Positions 25,201 through 35,302 of a stretch of DNA of 64,000 nt are shown piece after piece (the stretch's first letter is position 1; the number at the start of each line of letters is the position of its first letter). Source of the stretch: Limnomonas spitsbergensis (lineage: Eukaryota > Chlorophyta > Chlorophyceae > Chlamydomonadales); assembly GCA_037349105.1 (NCBI GenBank), contig JAYJMM010000039.1:1488001-1552000 (forward strand). Direction: 5' to 3'. The notes beneath the pieces were generated by a model. That model was not told the DNA's origin. It was given only the letters and a program-made list of their open reading frames with translations, and searched no databases. A program made the translations under genes and the position numbers.

Positions 25201-26603
25201 CCCACCTCTACTAGTCTACTCCCATTTCTTCACCCCCCTCTGCTGCCTCTTTGCTCTTGCTGCCCACTTAAATCCTCCCTCTGCTCCTCCCTCTACTTCC
25301 CACCTCTGCTGCCCCTTTACTCTCTGCGCGCCTCCTTCCCTGCTGGTGCCTCACTTATTGTGCATGGGGATGAGAACCGTCTCCACGGTGCCGCTGGCAG
25401 TCCCCTCCCCAGCGTTGAGAGCAAACACGAGCTTGCGGGTCCCGTCCCGCGCACTGGTCACACTTTGAAGTGTGATGCCTCCCGACAGGCTGGCACCTGC
25501 CGCCACCTGGGGGCAGGGGGGCAGCGACCAGCTCGTGTAAAGACTGGGCAGAGAAAGAAACCGGGAATAGAGGAAACCAGAAACAGGCAGAAGCCCGCAC
25601 CTTCTCCTTGAAGCCCCTTCAGAAGGGTGAAGAACTGAATGGTGTAGGTTTCAGGGTTCAGGGCCCTACATCCTACACCCTGAAACCCTATATCTCAACC
25701 CTAAGCCCTAAGCCAGAAACATACCAAAGCCCACACCTTTTCCTTAAAGCTCCTTCCGAATGCACGCGGGAAAGGGTCTGCCTCGTCCAGGTGGCGCACC
25801 CATCGGTCATTGCCGTACAGCCAGCAGAACAGGTGGTGCGCCCGCTTGGGGGCCTCACCTGGGTCAGGGTTGACAGGTTGAAGTTTAGGGGCCTAAACCA
25901 GGGTTGGCAGGTTGAGGGTTTAGGGGCCTAAACCAGGGTTGACAGGTTGAGGGTTTAGGGGCCTAAATCAGGGTTGGCAGGTTGAGGGTTTAGGGGCCTA
26001 AACCAGGGTTGACAGGTTGAGGGTTTAGAGGCCTAAACCAGGGTTGGCAGGTAGAGGCACCGCTGGGCCAATGGTATATTTGATTGCCATGACTGCCCCA
26101 GGGGCCCAGGCAACAGGGCAGGCTGCACTAGCCTCCTCCATACTCATACAGCTATGCACCACCGACTGCCTCTCACCGACAGAGACACACCATTCCTCCA
26201 GCTCCGGCATCGTCAGATTCCGAAGCAGCAGTCGCCCGTCGTTGTCTCTAATGCCATCCCTAGGATCCAGGAAGGGAGGTGCTGCTGCTGCCGCTGCCTC
26301 GGCGGCATCCATCCATGTATGTTCCACTTCGGCGAGCGATGAAGGCACGGATACGACCTCGGCAGCAGCCATGGCTGGCACAGAGGAAGACGCAGAGGCC
26401 TGTAGAGAGGAAGACGCAGAGGCTTGTAGAGAGGACGACTTGGAGGTATGTCGAGAGGTGGTGGCAGCGGGTGGCACGGCCGAGTGGCGCAGCCAGGGTC
26501 CCGGAGGCACAAACATGCCACACAGTTGAAGTCTCGATGGCGGTGACACGTCATTCGATGGGTACGTGGCCCTGCATACTGATGGCGTAGCTGCGATCTG
26601 CAT
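19156..26603 (-). CDS. rlmN: Bacterial-type dual-specificity RNA methyltransferase RlmN, probably organellar
   Basis: This radical-SAM enzyme family methylates C2 of adenine in 23S rRNA and some tRNAs. Ten exons join in phase: 26603-26177, 25858-25737, 25506-25355, 24528-24481, 23103-23022, 22740-22666, 22306-22127, 21181-21081, 19999-19834 and 19341-19156, giving 512 residues. An N-terminal RlmN domain follows residue ~112 (LTMPELEEW; RAHHLFCWLY). Next come ETVLIPM, a Cys in ACVSTQVG (C244) and the 4Fe-4S motif CAMNCQFC (C251, C255, C258). Then FMGMGEPLHNYDPVL, SSVGLVPQIR, LALSLHATTDE, EYVMLRGVND and AACGQL (C480). C244 and C480 match the two methyl-transfer cysteines of the bacterial enzyme. 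The ~110-residue Ser/Ala-rich extension suggests plastid or mitochondrial import. The longer open frame upstream begins only with GTG, so I chose the ATG at 26603. Introns carry several minisatellites. Confidence 0.93.
21583..22082. repeat. ~58-bp minisatellite, ~9 copies, intronic
   Basis: Units contain CAAACAAACTCACAGCATC, AAGGAGTCAGAGGC and CAACCCTCAACCCTAA. The array fills an RlmN intron and ends 45 bp from exon 22306-22127. The internal CCCTAA stretches look telomere-like but are part of the unit. Confidence 0.9.
25590..25760 (-). repeat. Duplicated exon end and donor in RlmN
   Basis: The end of exon 25858-25737 plus the first bases of its intron (CTTTAAGGAAAAG then GTGTGGGCTT) recurs imperfectly at about 25625-25590 (CTTCAAGGAGAAG then GTGCGGGCTT). 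A GT donor is preserved. Confidence 0.6.
25866..26046. repeat. 35-bp minisatellite, ~5 copies, intronic
   Basis: Units of GGGTTGGCAGGTTGAGGGTT plus TAGGGGCCTAAACCA in the first RlmN intron. The array starts only a few bases from the acceptor of exon 25858-25737. Confidence 0.88.
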
Positions 26604-27400
26604 GGGGATGGCGCATGGGGGCGTGGCACGCAGGATATGGGGGCATGGGGCATGAGAGATTGGGCATGGGGTCTCTGTCCACGGTATGACGACATGGTAA
26701 CAGGGCACACTGGAGGTCTTGCATGGAGCTTGCTCTATCTATTAGGAAGTCCAATGTTGGATAGTATGGCCCAAACCAGATATACCGACAGCCGGTATAC
26801 CGTATTTGGTTTGGGCCAAACACGTTCGTGCCCCGAGAGGCTACTCTGAGGGTTTTTGAGCTTCATCGTGAGTGTTATATCCAACCTCCGTACGCCAGTT
26901 CCCACCTGGCCTAGCTTCCGTGCAACCGCTGCTGCTAGTGGCCCCCTCGATGTGGTGGTTGGCCGCCTTGTGAGAATAGAAGCGGTCATAAGGTTACCTG
27001 AGTGACATATTATATTCATCGAATTCATGGCACCGGGTGTTGTAGGCCTGTCGTCAGCTTAGCCCCCTATATCCAAAATTCACACTAATGTGACACAAAA
27101 GTGAATTGTTCATTTGTTCTTGGATTCCGCAATTCGACTCTCGACCGACTGCCGAGCTTGTTTTTAATAACTAGGTGGGCGACTGAATTTTCAAGAGCGG
27201 TGTCTACGTTTCGAATTGCAGGAAAAACCCCACCGTGTTGACTTTTCAAAAATCTGATTGCCCCTGTTCCCCGTCCTGCCAAAAAGAATTGCTCCATATC
27301 TATTTACCAAAGCACCCCGCCTTTTATCAGTGACACCCCTCGAGGTTTTCAAATTTCGAGATCCCGACACCCCTTTCCTACCTAGCCAGTGTTGAGCAAC
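26604..27400. promoter_or_regulatory. Divergent intergenic region between RlmN and membrane-protein gene
   Basis: This 797 bp holds the 5' regions of two divergent genes. It includes a 52 bp hairpin-forming inverted repeat (26767-26818). No clear TATA box or other named promoter element was recognised. Confidence 0.4.
26767..26818. repeat. Inverted repeat / hairpin
   Basis: TGGCCCAAACCA at the left is matched exactly by TGGTTTGGGCCA at the right. Inner ATACCG and CGGTAT also pair, so the whole 52 bp can fold into one long, nearly perfect hairpin. It could be a tiny fold-back element or a structured regulatory sequence. Confidence 0.75.
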
Positions 27401-30400
27401 ATGGTGTCGACACGGAGCGGAAGAGCTGGCTCTGCATCAAGCAATGACGTATCCAAACGCTCCGACAAGGTTCCCAAAGCCAAGCAGTCAGCTGTGCTTA
27501 CCCACGACTTGGCAGACGACAGCAACGAGTATAAGCCGATGACCTCCCCAGTGTCTCCCCGGATACCCGTCCCCGAGTCGACTTCCTCACCGCACGTCAC
27601 GGAGCGGAAGGTCCTCATGTCCCCCCGCATCAACCGCAGGTAATCCTCCGGCCCCCGCCCATGCGGGCAGCACCTGAGCAGCCTCTCCTAGCTCTTCGCT
27701 GGAGCAGCATGCCCGTTTCATTCATGATTGCCCCACCTGCACCCAACTGCACATGCCAATCCAGAAACTACGGGTTCAACTTACTCGCCCACAATGCGTA
27801 GTCTGAGCACATGCATGGGCTGTCAGTAGACATCTGCGCAGAGCCTTTCGTAACAAGCTGACTATGTATACCACCCACCTTGTCATGCGCTTCATCGTTT
27901 GTTGCATGCTTGGTTTGCTTGATCTGCACGACTGGCACGCTGAACGACCGCCCTCACCGTGTGCTCTATTCTTTTGCCACTTGGATTGTTTGGTTTGAAT
28001 ACCCGGTGCCTTTAACCCCCGTCCTCCTCCTGCGCATCCCTGTCAGGATCGAACCAACCCCGTCAGCCACGTTGAGCCCCGGGACCATCGCATCTCAACT
28101 GCTGTCTCAGGTCCCACTGCCCGATGACGAAGAAGAAGAAAAAAGACTAGATACAGAGCTGCAGCGAATCGCCGCCACGGCAACCTGTCCACCTGCTTCT
28201 CCGCCGCCAACCGCTAGGCCCAGACAAGCCAGCCCCATGCGTAGGGATTCCCCATCCAAGACACAGCAGGAGCAGGCTAAGCCCCGCCGAGCGGGGCGCA
28301 GTGCAGTCTCTTGGCTCTGCCTGGCCCTCTCTGCCACGGCAGTTGCAGCCTTGGTGCACATGGCGGCGTTGCTTGCGGTGTGTAGCTGCCTGCCCAGCAT
28401 AGGTTTGCGCCTGCCCACCCCGCTGCTCACACACTTGCAGCCGGTATGCCAGGTGGGTGGGCAATACTGCGGGTATATCACTGGCCGAAGAGTAGTGGCT
28501 GGATAGAGCACACACCGCCCTGGCAGAGCAGGTGTCTTTCAGGTGCCACGACCCATTCAGGTGTAAGTGCCTTGACTCGCATGCTTGCCGCCAACGCAGA
28601 CCTGCAGCTGCCAGTCCTGCCACCACTGGTACTAAGTAAAGCATACAAGCATGACTTGATGATAATAATAATGATGAGAATGAGTATGATAAGCACTGCC
28701 ATGGACGCGTGTGGAGAGGACGGTGGGGGGAAGGAGGTATATACCGCTGTGCTTGTGGATTTTAGCCTGGCTGTCAGAGGCCAGGCAAAACTTTTCTGGG
28801 GAATGTGGTGTGCCAGATTCTTCAAACTTAAGACTTGAGGAAGAGAGGGAAATGGCGGCGCTCGTTGTAAGCTAACGTCGATGACCACCTCTCCAGGTTT
28901 CTGAGAGGACGCTGCTGGTCGTCCGACACCGTGCTGTGGATATGTTCTCGAAGCTCCATCATGCCAACGGCTTTGCAAACAGCGAGCGGGGGAGCGTCGG
29001 GGGGATCAGCCCGTCCCTCCCACCATGGGCAGCAGCTGTCTTGGACACCGTGACTATCAAGGTGAATTGAAGCCTGTGTTTATTTTCCCGTGGCTTAGCA
29101 TCCTTTGAGCTGCAGTTCTGCTACCTACTGGCCTCTGGCCGGAGGTCTCGTGCATGGCCTGGCATGCTGCTTGGGCCGCGGACTGTAGGCTGGTCCAGGG
29201 TTGGTCTCAGTCAGGCTATATGTAGCAGGGCAGGCTCGTTGTAGCCAGGCCAAATAACATTGATTGTAGCTAACTGTAGATTATGCTTTGCCTTCCCTCA
29301 TAATTAACGTTGTTTGGGGTTGAGGGATCCATGAAATTACGTAGTATTGAATGTCATCGACTGTTTTTGTCAAAAATTAAGAGTTTTTGTCTACTCTTTG
29401 CCCTGGGGGCAGAGCATTACAAGAAACCATTTGTGTGCCTGAGGGAAGGCAAATCAAGTCTTTGGTATCAGGCGGAGGCTAGGCAAATCAAGTCTTTGGT
29501 ATCAGGCGGAGGCTGGGGTTAAAGGAATTGTCCTATCTGCATGCAAAACCTATGCTCATCATTCAACTCAACAACCAAATAGGGTGGTAATGATTACGCT
29601 CAATTTAAATATTTCTGCTGGTTCCAGATTGGTCCCATTAACCTTATTTCTATTGAATGGATTTTATGTGTTTCCTGCTGTATCGACGTGTTGTGTCTTG
29701 TGTTTGGCTGTGACGCAGACTGCAAGCGTATACGGCCGTCTGCACTCCCTCCGCCATCAGCGGCATCAGCCCGCCGCTGCCCCAGCAGGCATGTGGAGTC
29801 TGGTCGGCAACCTGCTGCAGGTACTGCCTCCGTCTGTAATCAGATTGCAGATGCACCCCTTGAGGTGCTTAACAGTGCATGGGTGTTCGCACTGCATGGG
29901 GTGGCCCAATGTGCATGGGTGTTCACAGTGCATGGGGTGGCCCAATGTGCATGGGTGTTCACACTGCATGGGGTGGCCCAAGGTGCATGGGTGTTCACAC
30001 TGCATGGGGTGGCCCAATGTGCATGGGTGTTCACACTGCATGGGGTGGCCCAAGGTGTATGGGTGTTCACTCTGCATGGGATGGCCCAAGGTGCATGGGT
30101 GTTCACACTGCATGGGGTGGCCCTATGTGCATGGGTGTTCACACTGCATGGGGTGGCCCAATGTGCATGGGTGTTCACACTGCATGGGGTGGCCCAAGGT
30201 GTATGGGTGTGCACACTGCATGGGATGGCCCCAGGTGTATGGGTGTTCACACTGCATGGGATGGCCCCAGGTGCATGGATGTTCACACTGCATGGGGTGG
30301 CCCAATGTGCATGGGTGTTCACACTGCATGGGGTGGCCCAAGGTGCATGGATGTTCACACTGCATGGGGTGGCCCAATGTGCATGGGTGTTCACACTGCA

Positions 30401-30748
30401 TGGGGTGGCCCAAGGTGCATGGATGTTCACGTGCATGGGGTGGCCCAAGGTGCATGGATGTTCACGTGCATGGGGTCGCCCAAGGTGCTTGCGGTGTTTC
30501 ACATTGCATCTGGTGTTCTGCCGGCCTTGTGGAGTCTCACAGGCCTTAAGCAGTAAATTAGTGGCTACCCATGGGTCATGAAATAACCGCAGCATGCATT
30601 CCCTTTCCCCTTTTGATGCACCTCCTGCCTTCACAACAGAATAATGACAACTCTCATCCGATCGTCCATCGTCCCCACTCCCCTCTGCGCCATATAGCCC
30701 GAGTTGGTCATCTCACCTCATCGTTTATGCAACAGGGAATCCTTGTTT

Positions 30749-30783
<35 letters not shown>

Positions 30784-32568
30784 ACCCCAGATTCCTGCAC
30801 TGTAACCCCCCTACTGCTGCTCATAAAACTCTCCCACACACAGTCAAACATATCCTATAACCATGAACCCCTTTGCAGGCGGCCACGGGGTCCGAGTCAT
30901 TTGTTGATCATGTGGACCAGTGCTCTCTCTCACACACACACTCACACACACCATCAATCCCCCCTTACAGGCGGCTACAGGATCGGAGTCATTTGCTGAT
31001 CATGAGGATGAGTGGCAAGCTGCTACTTCTCAGGTCAGTGGACTTAAGAAGAAAAGTTGGCAATTGTGGGCGTCTTGTGTTTACACCGTCAGACATAGCA
31101 GATATTGATTTACGTCATTGTATAGAAACAGAGGCCGCCGCTTCAGATGCAAGCTGCTCCTTACCAGGTGGGTGGGATGCACAGGCTGCAAGGGCACCAG
31201 CTAGACCAGCAGCTTACCCAATCAGTTTGGCAGCCATGATGCTGACTCATTTATTTTATGTTTAACTCTGCTTGACTGGGCAGGGCTGGACTCAGCTGGG
31301 CTGGGCAGGGCTGGACAGGATTGTTGCGTCATACAAACCTCCGACGTCAACCCTTGGTAGGTCCTTTCGTATTGCTTAGCGGCCTCCTCCACACCCTGAC
31401 TTATTCCACCCTTTGTGGCCACCCTGGCAGGCTGAGTCACAGCACAAAGCGCTGGGGACGCTGCTGGCATGTGCAGACCAGGCCAGATGTGACGCGACTG
31501 CTGAGCAGGTCGCTGCTGTGCCGGAGCACGCCAATTGCCCAGGTAGACATTAACCCCAAACACTGTTTTGTCCAATTGTTGTGGAAGGGGAGGGGGAAAC
31601 CAAGCCATGATGTTATGATAGACCGCTGTGAATCTGTGATGCGTCATCAATTTCATCATGTGTAGATTACAATGACACAAACTCTAGAACTCGCAAACTC
31701 TATACATGTACTGATGTAAGATACTGTATTCATATGCGCCCTGTTTACACCAGTCTAATTGCCAGGCCAGGCGTTTCGTATTTGCCCCCAGAACCCTAAA
31801 CCACACTGCCTTGTTGTGCGCCCCCTTGGTTGCGCCAGGGGCAGTGGTTGTAATTCGGTTGGAGGACTTCCTGGATGCAGACGAGGGCGCCGGCCGGCTG
31901 CAGCGACATTTGGCCGAGGTGCTCATCAGCAGGTGTGGCTCACATGCTGGTCCCCACCGTCGTTTTGATGAGGAACTAAACACAGTTTGATATCCCGGTG
32001 CTATCGAAGTACAGTAGCAGTCCTGGTGAAATTAAAATTCCAATGCATTGTATTTTATTTAGTAATCGAATACAGTACTGGTAAACCGTCTTCTCAAGTT
32101 TAATTAATAATTTACCCTTCCTCGCGTGCTTTACCCCTGCCCCCCGGTGGACTTGGCACCTCCTGCTCCTCACAACACAGGCTGTGCGGTGCGGCCATTG
32201 TTGCACTTGGCCTGGACTCTGCCCCACCAGCCCTGGTGTCCGTTTTCAACAACGTGTTATCCGAGGGAGGCAACCTACAGCTGGACGGCCGGCCGGTGCC
32301 GACGCGCGCGGCTGCCTTCTTCTTCCCCGTTCCGCTCGCCGCCGCCATTCCTGATGTGGAGGCTGAGGCAGCGGGCGTGGTTGGCATGCTATCAAACAAG
32401 GACGCCAAGGACGAGCTGATCCTACGCATGACGGCAGTAGCGGCGACGGCAGCAGCCCCTGCTGGCGAGACGGAGAGCGGGGAGCCAATTGCGGGCGGCG
32501 GCAGCCAAGTGCAGGGTCTGCTACGGGCGCTGAGGCGCAGGATTGATTTGGTCGTGCATGTCGCGTAA
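27401..32568 (+). CDS. Single-pass membrane protein with possible AAA-like C-terminal domain
   Basis: Nine exons join in phase: 27401-27639, 28047-28452, 28897-29061, 29719-29820, 30971-31033, 31132-31167 (weak, 36 bp), 31431-31542, 31839-31932 and 32181-32568 (TAA). The product is 534 residues. The first ~160 residues are Ser/Pro-rich, with an acidic run (DDEEEEKRLD) and a basic stretch. They are followed by one hydrophobic span at about 165-195 (SWLCLALSATAVAALVHMAA). The C-terminal part reads like a degenerate AAA+ core. VVVIRLEDFLDADEG could be a beta-strand and Walker-B-like segment, and ALVSVFNNVLSEGG and RAAAFFFPVPL follow. No Walker A loop is visible. A basic N-terminus, one membrane span and a motif-less AAA-like domain recall animal LAP1/LULL1 torsin activators. 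That comparison is from memory of architecture only and is weak. The start was chosen as the first ATG of the open frame. Confidence 0.7.
29108..29220 (+). repeat. Dispersed repeat family 3, copy
   Basis: CTGGCCGGAGGTC, GGCATGCTGCTTGGGCC and GGTTGGTCTCAGTCAGGC follow the order seen in the copy at 56757-56910. It is intronic. Confidence 0.45.
29274..29467 (-). mobile_element. MITE-like element, copy 3 (intronic)
   Basis: Opposite-strand relative of the element at 1585-1779. Ends share CTTGATTTGCCTTCCCTC and its complement, and the interior shares ATCCCTCAACCCCAAACAA. The right end is followed by a short tandem duplication (to about 29514) of GGCAAATCAAGTCTTTGGTA. Confidence 0.65.
29873..30477. 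repeat. 36-bp minisatellite, ~16 copies, intronic
   Basis: Units of TGCATGGGTGTTCACACTGC plus ATGGGGTGGCCCAAGG, with point variants. It lies in the intron after exon 29719-29820. The period is a multiple of three and the unit lacks stops in several frames. This produces long open frames on both strands that should not be annotated as genes. Confidence 0.93.
30753..30779. repeat. (CA)n microsatellite
   Basis: A pure CA run upstream of the decayed exon copy at 30879. Another short CA run (about 30929-30950) precedes the functional exon at 30971. The microsatellite context was therefore probably duplicated along with the exon. Confidence 0.85.
30879..30920 (+). pseudogene. Decayed tandem copy of an exon
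   Basis: Preceded by an acceptor-like TTTGCAG, it encodes AATGSESFVDHVDQ. The functional exon 92 bp downstream (30971-31033) encodes AATGSESFADHEDEWQ. The upstream copy lacks a GT donor at its end, so it is probably skipped. Confidence 0.75.
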
Positions 32569-34493
32569 CACAGCGCACTTGGTCAGCGGAGGATTGATGA
32601 CAAATCGTTTGCGTTGGCAGAGGCTGGAGGGCGCCACCGGGGAATACATCACAGGGCTGAGAAGTTATGTTATGTGTGTGTGTCGAGCCTGGTGATGTGG
32701 AAGGGCTTTGGAAGGCAGTGGCCAAGATTGGCATGGTTGCGTGGGAGGGAGCATAAAGGGACATGAACATGGGCCCACTGGGGCATGAGTGGGTGGGAGG
32801 GCATGGACCAGAGAGGCATGGGTGGGTCAGTGGGTGGACATTGGGCCGGACAGGCATGGGTGGGTGGGTGGGAGGCAGCATGGGGGTGAGGAGCCAGAGG
32901 GGGCTCAAGCTAAGGCAGGTTGCATACACCCTTCTCAGTTTTGATGTGTGGAACGAGGAGGTGCTGCATGGGGACTTGCCAGTGGGGGGGAATATCAAAT
33001 ACGCATCAGGAGTGACACCCAGGCTTTGAGGTATGCATTGGCTGCCTTCCCTAGTCTGGTTGCTCGCGGGGCTGAGGGTACAGAGGGTTGCAGTCTTGCG
33101 GACTGTCCCTCTGTCGGGGCGAGATGCATGGTGTGTAGGCTAGGTGCAGCAGCTGCCAATGTCGCCTCATCTGCAGTGTCCAGGGCTCTCATGAAGGGTG
33201 GAGAACTGGAGATTAACTGTGCTTGTATCAGTGAACTGGGTTTTTATTTACAGGTTTGAATGTTAGAGCTATGTATCAACATCGCTCACTCTAATATTTG
33301 ACGCAATTCTACCGCCTATGCCGTGTCAGGCAAAGAGTCCTGGCCGCAAGGACTGTCTGACTGCCAGCAGATCTCAAAACAAAGAGTTGTCATGGCGTAA
33401 ATGGCGAGGTGACGTGGTGAGCTGCTGGCTCCCATGACTTTTTCAGAGTTTGAGCTTGAGCTCGTTTACCGGCACCTGTCCCATGCAAATGTGATACCTC
33501 GTTGGGAAAAGTCCCATCAGGCGTCAAAACTCAAAAGGCGATTGTAATGTACTGGTATTGGTCTCGGTATTGGTGACAAAAATGTGATGCGAGTGTCGTG
33601 TGATACTTCAGTAGCTCTGCAGGAAACGGTGCAGCGCCCAAGGGGTCGTACCGGTGTAAAGAAGTACAGGTGTAACTGATAAAGGGTACAGATGTACTGT
33701 TAAGACGATAGATCTAAGAGAGGGATATGCAAAGAATACTTAGAAGACTGCATATCAGTAGAAAGAGATCTGGTGAGTAAAGATAAGACTGCTTAAGAGC
33801 TTGAAAGTATGCGCTCTGCTAAGAGTGCACGGCACACTAGGTTTGGCAAGGGTGCCAGCTATTTAGGCAAACAAAAGCGCAACGACTTTTTTCGGTGTCC
33901 CCCTTTGCAGTAGCCATCGAGGTAGCCATCTACAATTTGCACTGCAGGTAGCCCTCCCTCTCTAGGGTAGTCATGCGCCCCTTGTGTGAATCCCCATATG
34001 GCTACATCTGGGTACCAGTTTTGTGTGATACTGACCAGACCACCAGGGGCAATTTGGTATGCCACAACGGACCGTCTGAAAACAAACTTGTCGCGTGAAA
34101 GTGCAAGTGGCCCAAGCAGCAGGGCTTGTGGCACCAGGTTGACAGACCATAATGAAGCTGGGGCAACCTTAAACATTTTTAGACTGCCTTCCCTCGTGGT
34201 TACACATTAAGCATTATCTGAGTTAACCAGCAATCCTCGGGTCCGTCAAAAATCGGAATGCAGAAACGATAGCAGAAAAAATGCGTTTATTTCCTGCTGT
34301 TTGACTGTTCAGGGCATGCTGACAGTTACCCACAATCCTGCAGACAGGGAAGGGTTCTTGAGCAGGGCCTTGACGTGTGCCGCAATTGAACCATGCAGAC
34401 AGAGCAACAAACTACCGAAATCACAGTTTCGGAATGGAGACATGCGCCTGATGCTGATGAAATCGCGAGCTACGAAATCAAAACTACGTCAGT
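32569..34493. other. Spacer between convergent genes
   Basis: This is the 3' flank of the membrane-protein gene and of the YeeZ-like gene. GGGTGGGTGGGAGG-type low-complexity sequence lies at 32780-32900. I see no exon series, RNA gene or repeat family copy elsewhere in it. Confidence 0.6.
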
Positions 34494-35033
34494 TCAGACC
34501 CAGCCGGTGGCCGTGTAGAAATCCGTGGCGCCGGGCTTGACAAAGGCCTCAAAGCTTTCGTACTTGGGCGCCCACTTCCCGCCGAGCGCCTTGAGCGTCC
34601 CGCTGTTGTTCACCCGCTTGCCAAGGCCGCCCTGCTCCTTGGGCAACGTAAATGCCACCTCTCCCTGGAGGTACGGCAGCTCAGAGCTGTTGCACACTTC
34701 CATCATTCTCTGCACGGAGGGGAGAAACAGGCAGGGTGCTTTTCACCTGGAAGTAAGGTAGCTCATCCCCTACCAGCCCCATGCGGCCGCGCGTTTAAAG
34801 CAGCGCCTAACGGGCATGCACCGTTCTGAACAGGCAAGGTGACGGTGAGCCGGCAGCAGAGGTCAAGATCAATGGCATGACACCTCGGGACTCTGCTCAA
34901 AGGGCTTGGCCGCATGGGCGCCCTACTGAGTGCAGGCCGTGTTCTCCACTCGTCTTGTTATCACCACACAGATTGCGTCGCCAGGGGTTGGCAGATGAAG
35001 GTAAAATGATAGCGACACAAATATTGCGAAGGG

Positions 35034-35104
<71 letters not shown>

Positions 35105-35207
35105 TGCGTGCGTGCGTGTGTGTGTGAGTGTGTGAGTGTGTGAGTGTGTGTGTGCGAGTGTGTGCGAGTGTGTGCGAGTGTGTGCGAGTGTGTGCGAGTG
35201 TGTGCGA

Positions 35208-35240
<33 letters not shown>

Positions 35241-35249
35241 CGAGTGCGA

Positions 35250-35302
<53 letters not shown>

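Noticed and set aside
26604..26708. N-terminal extension of RlmN to 26708
   Set aside because: The open frame there starts with GTG. The first ATG in frame is at 26603.
29584..30634. Long Cys/His/Trp-rich and other repeat-protein ORFs on both strands
   Set aside because: They are frames through a 36 bp minisatellite in an intron. Several frames on both strands are open only because the period is a multiple of three.
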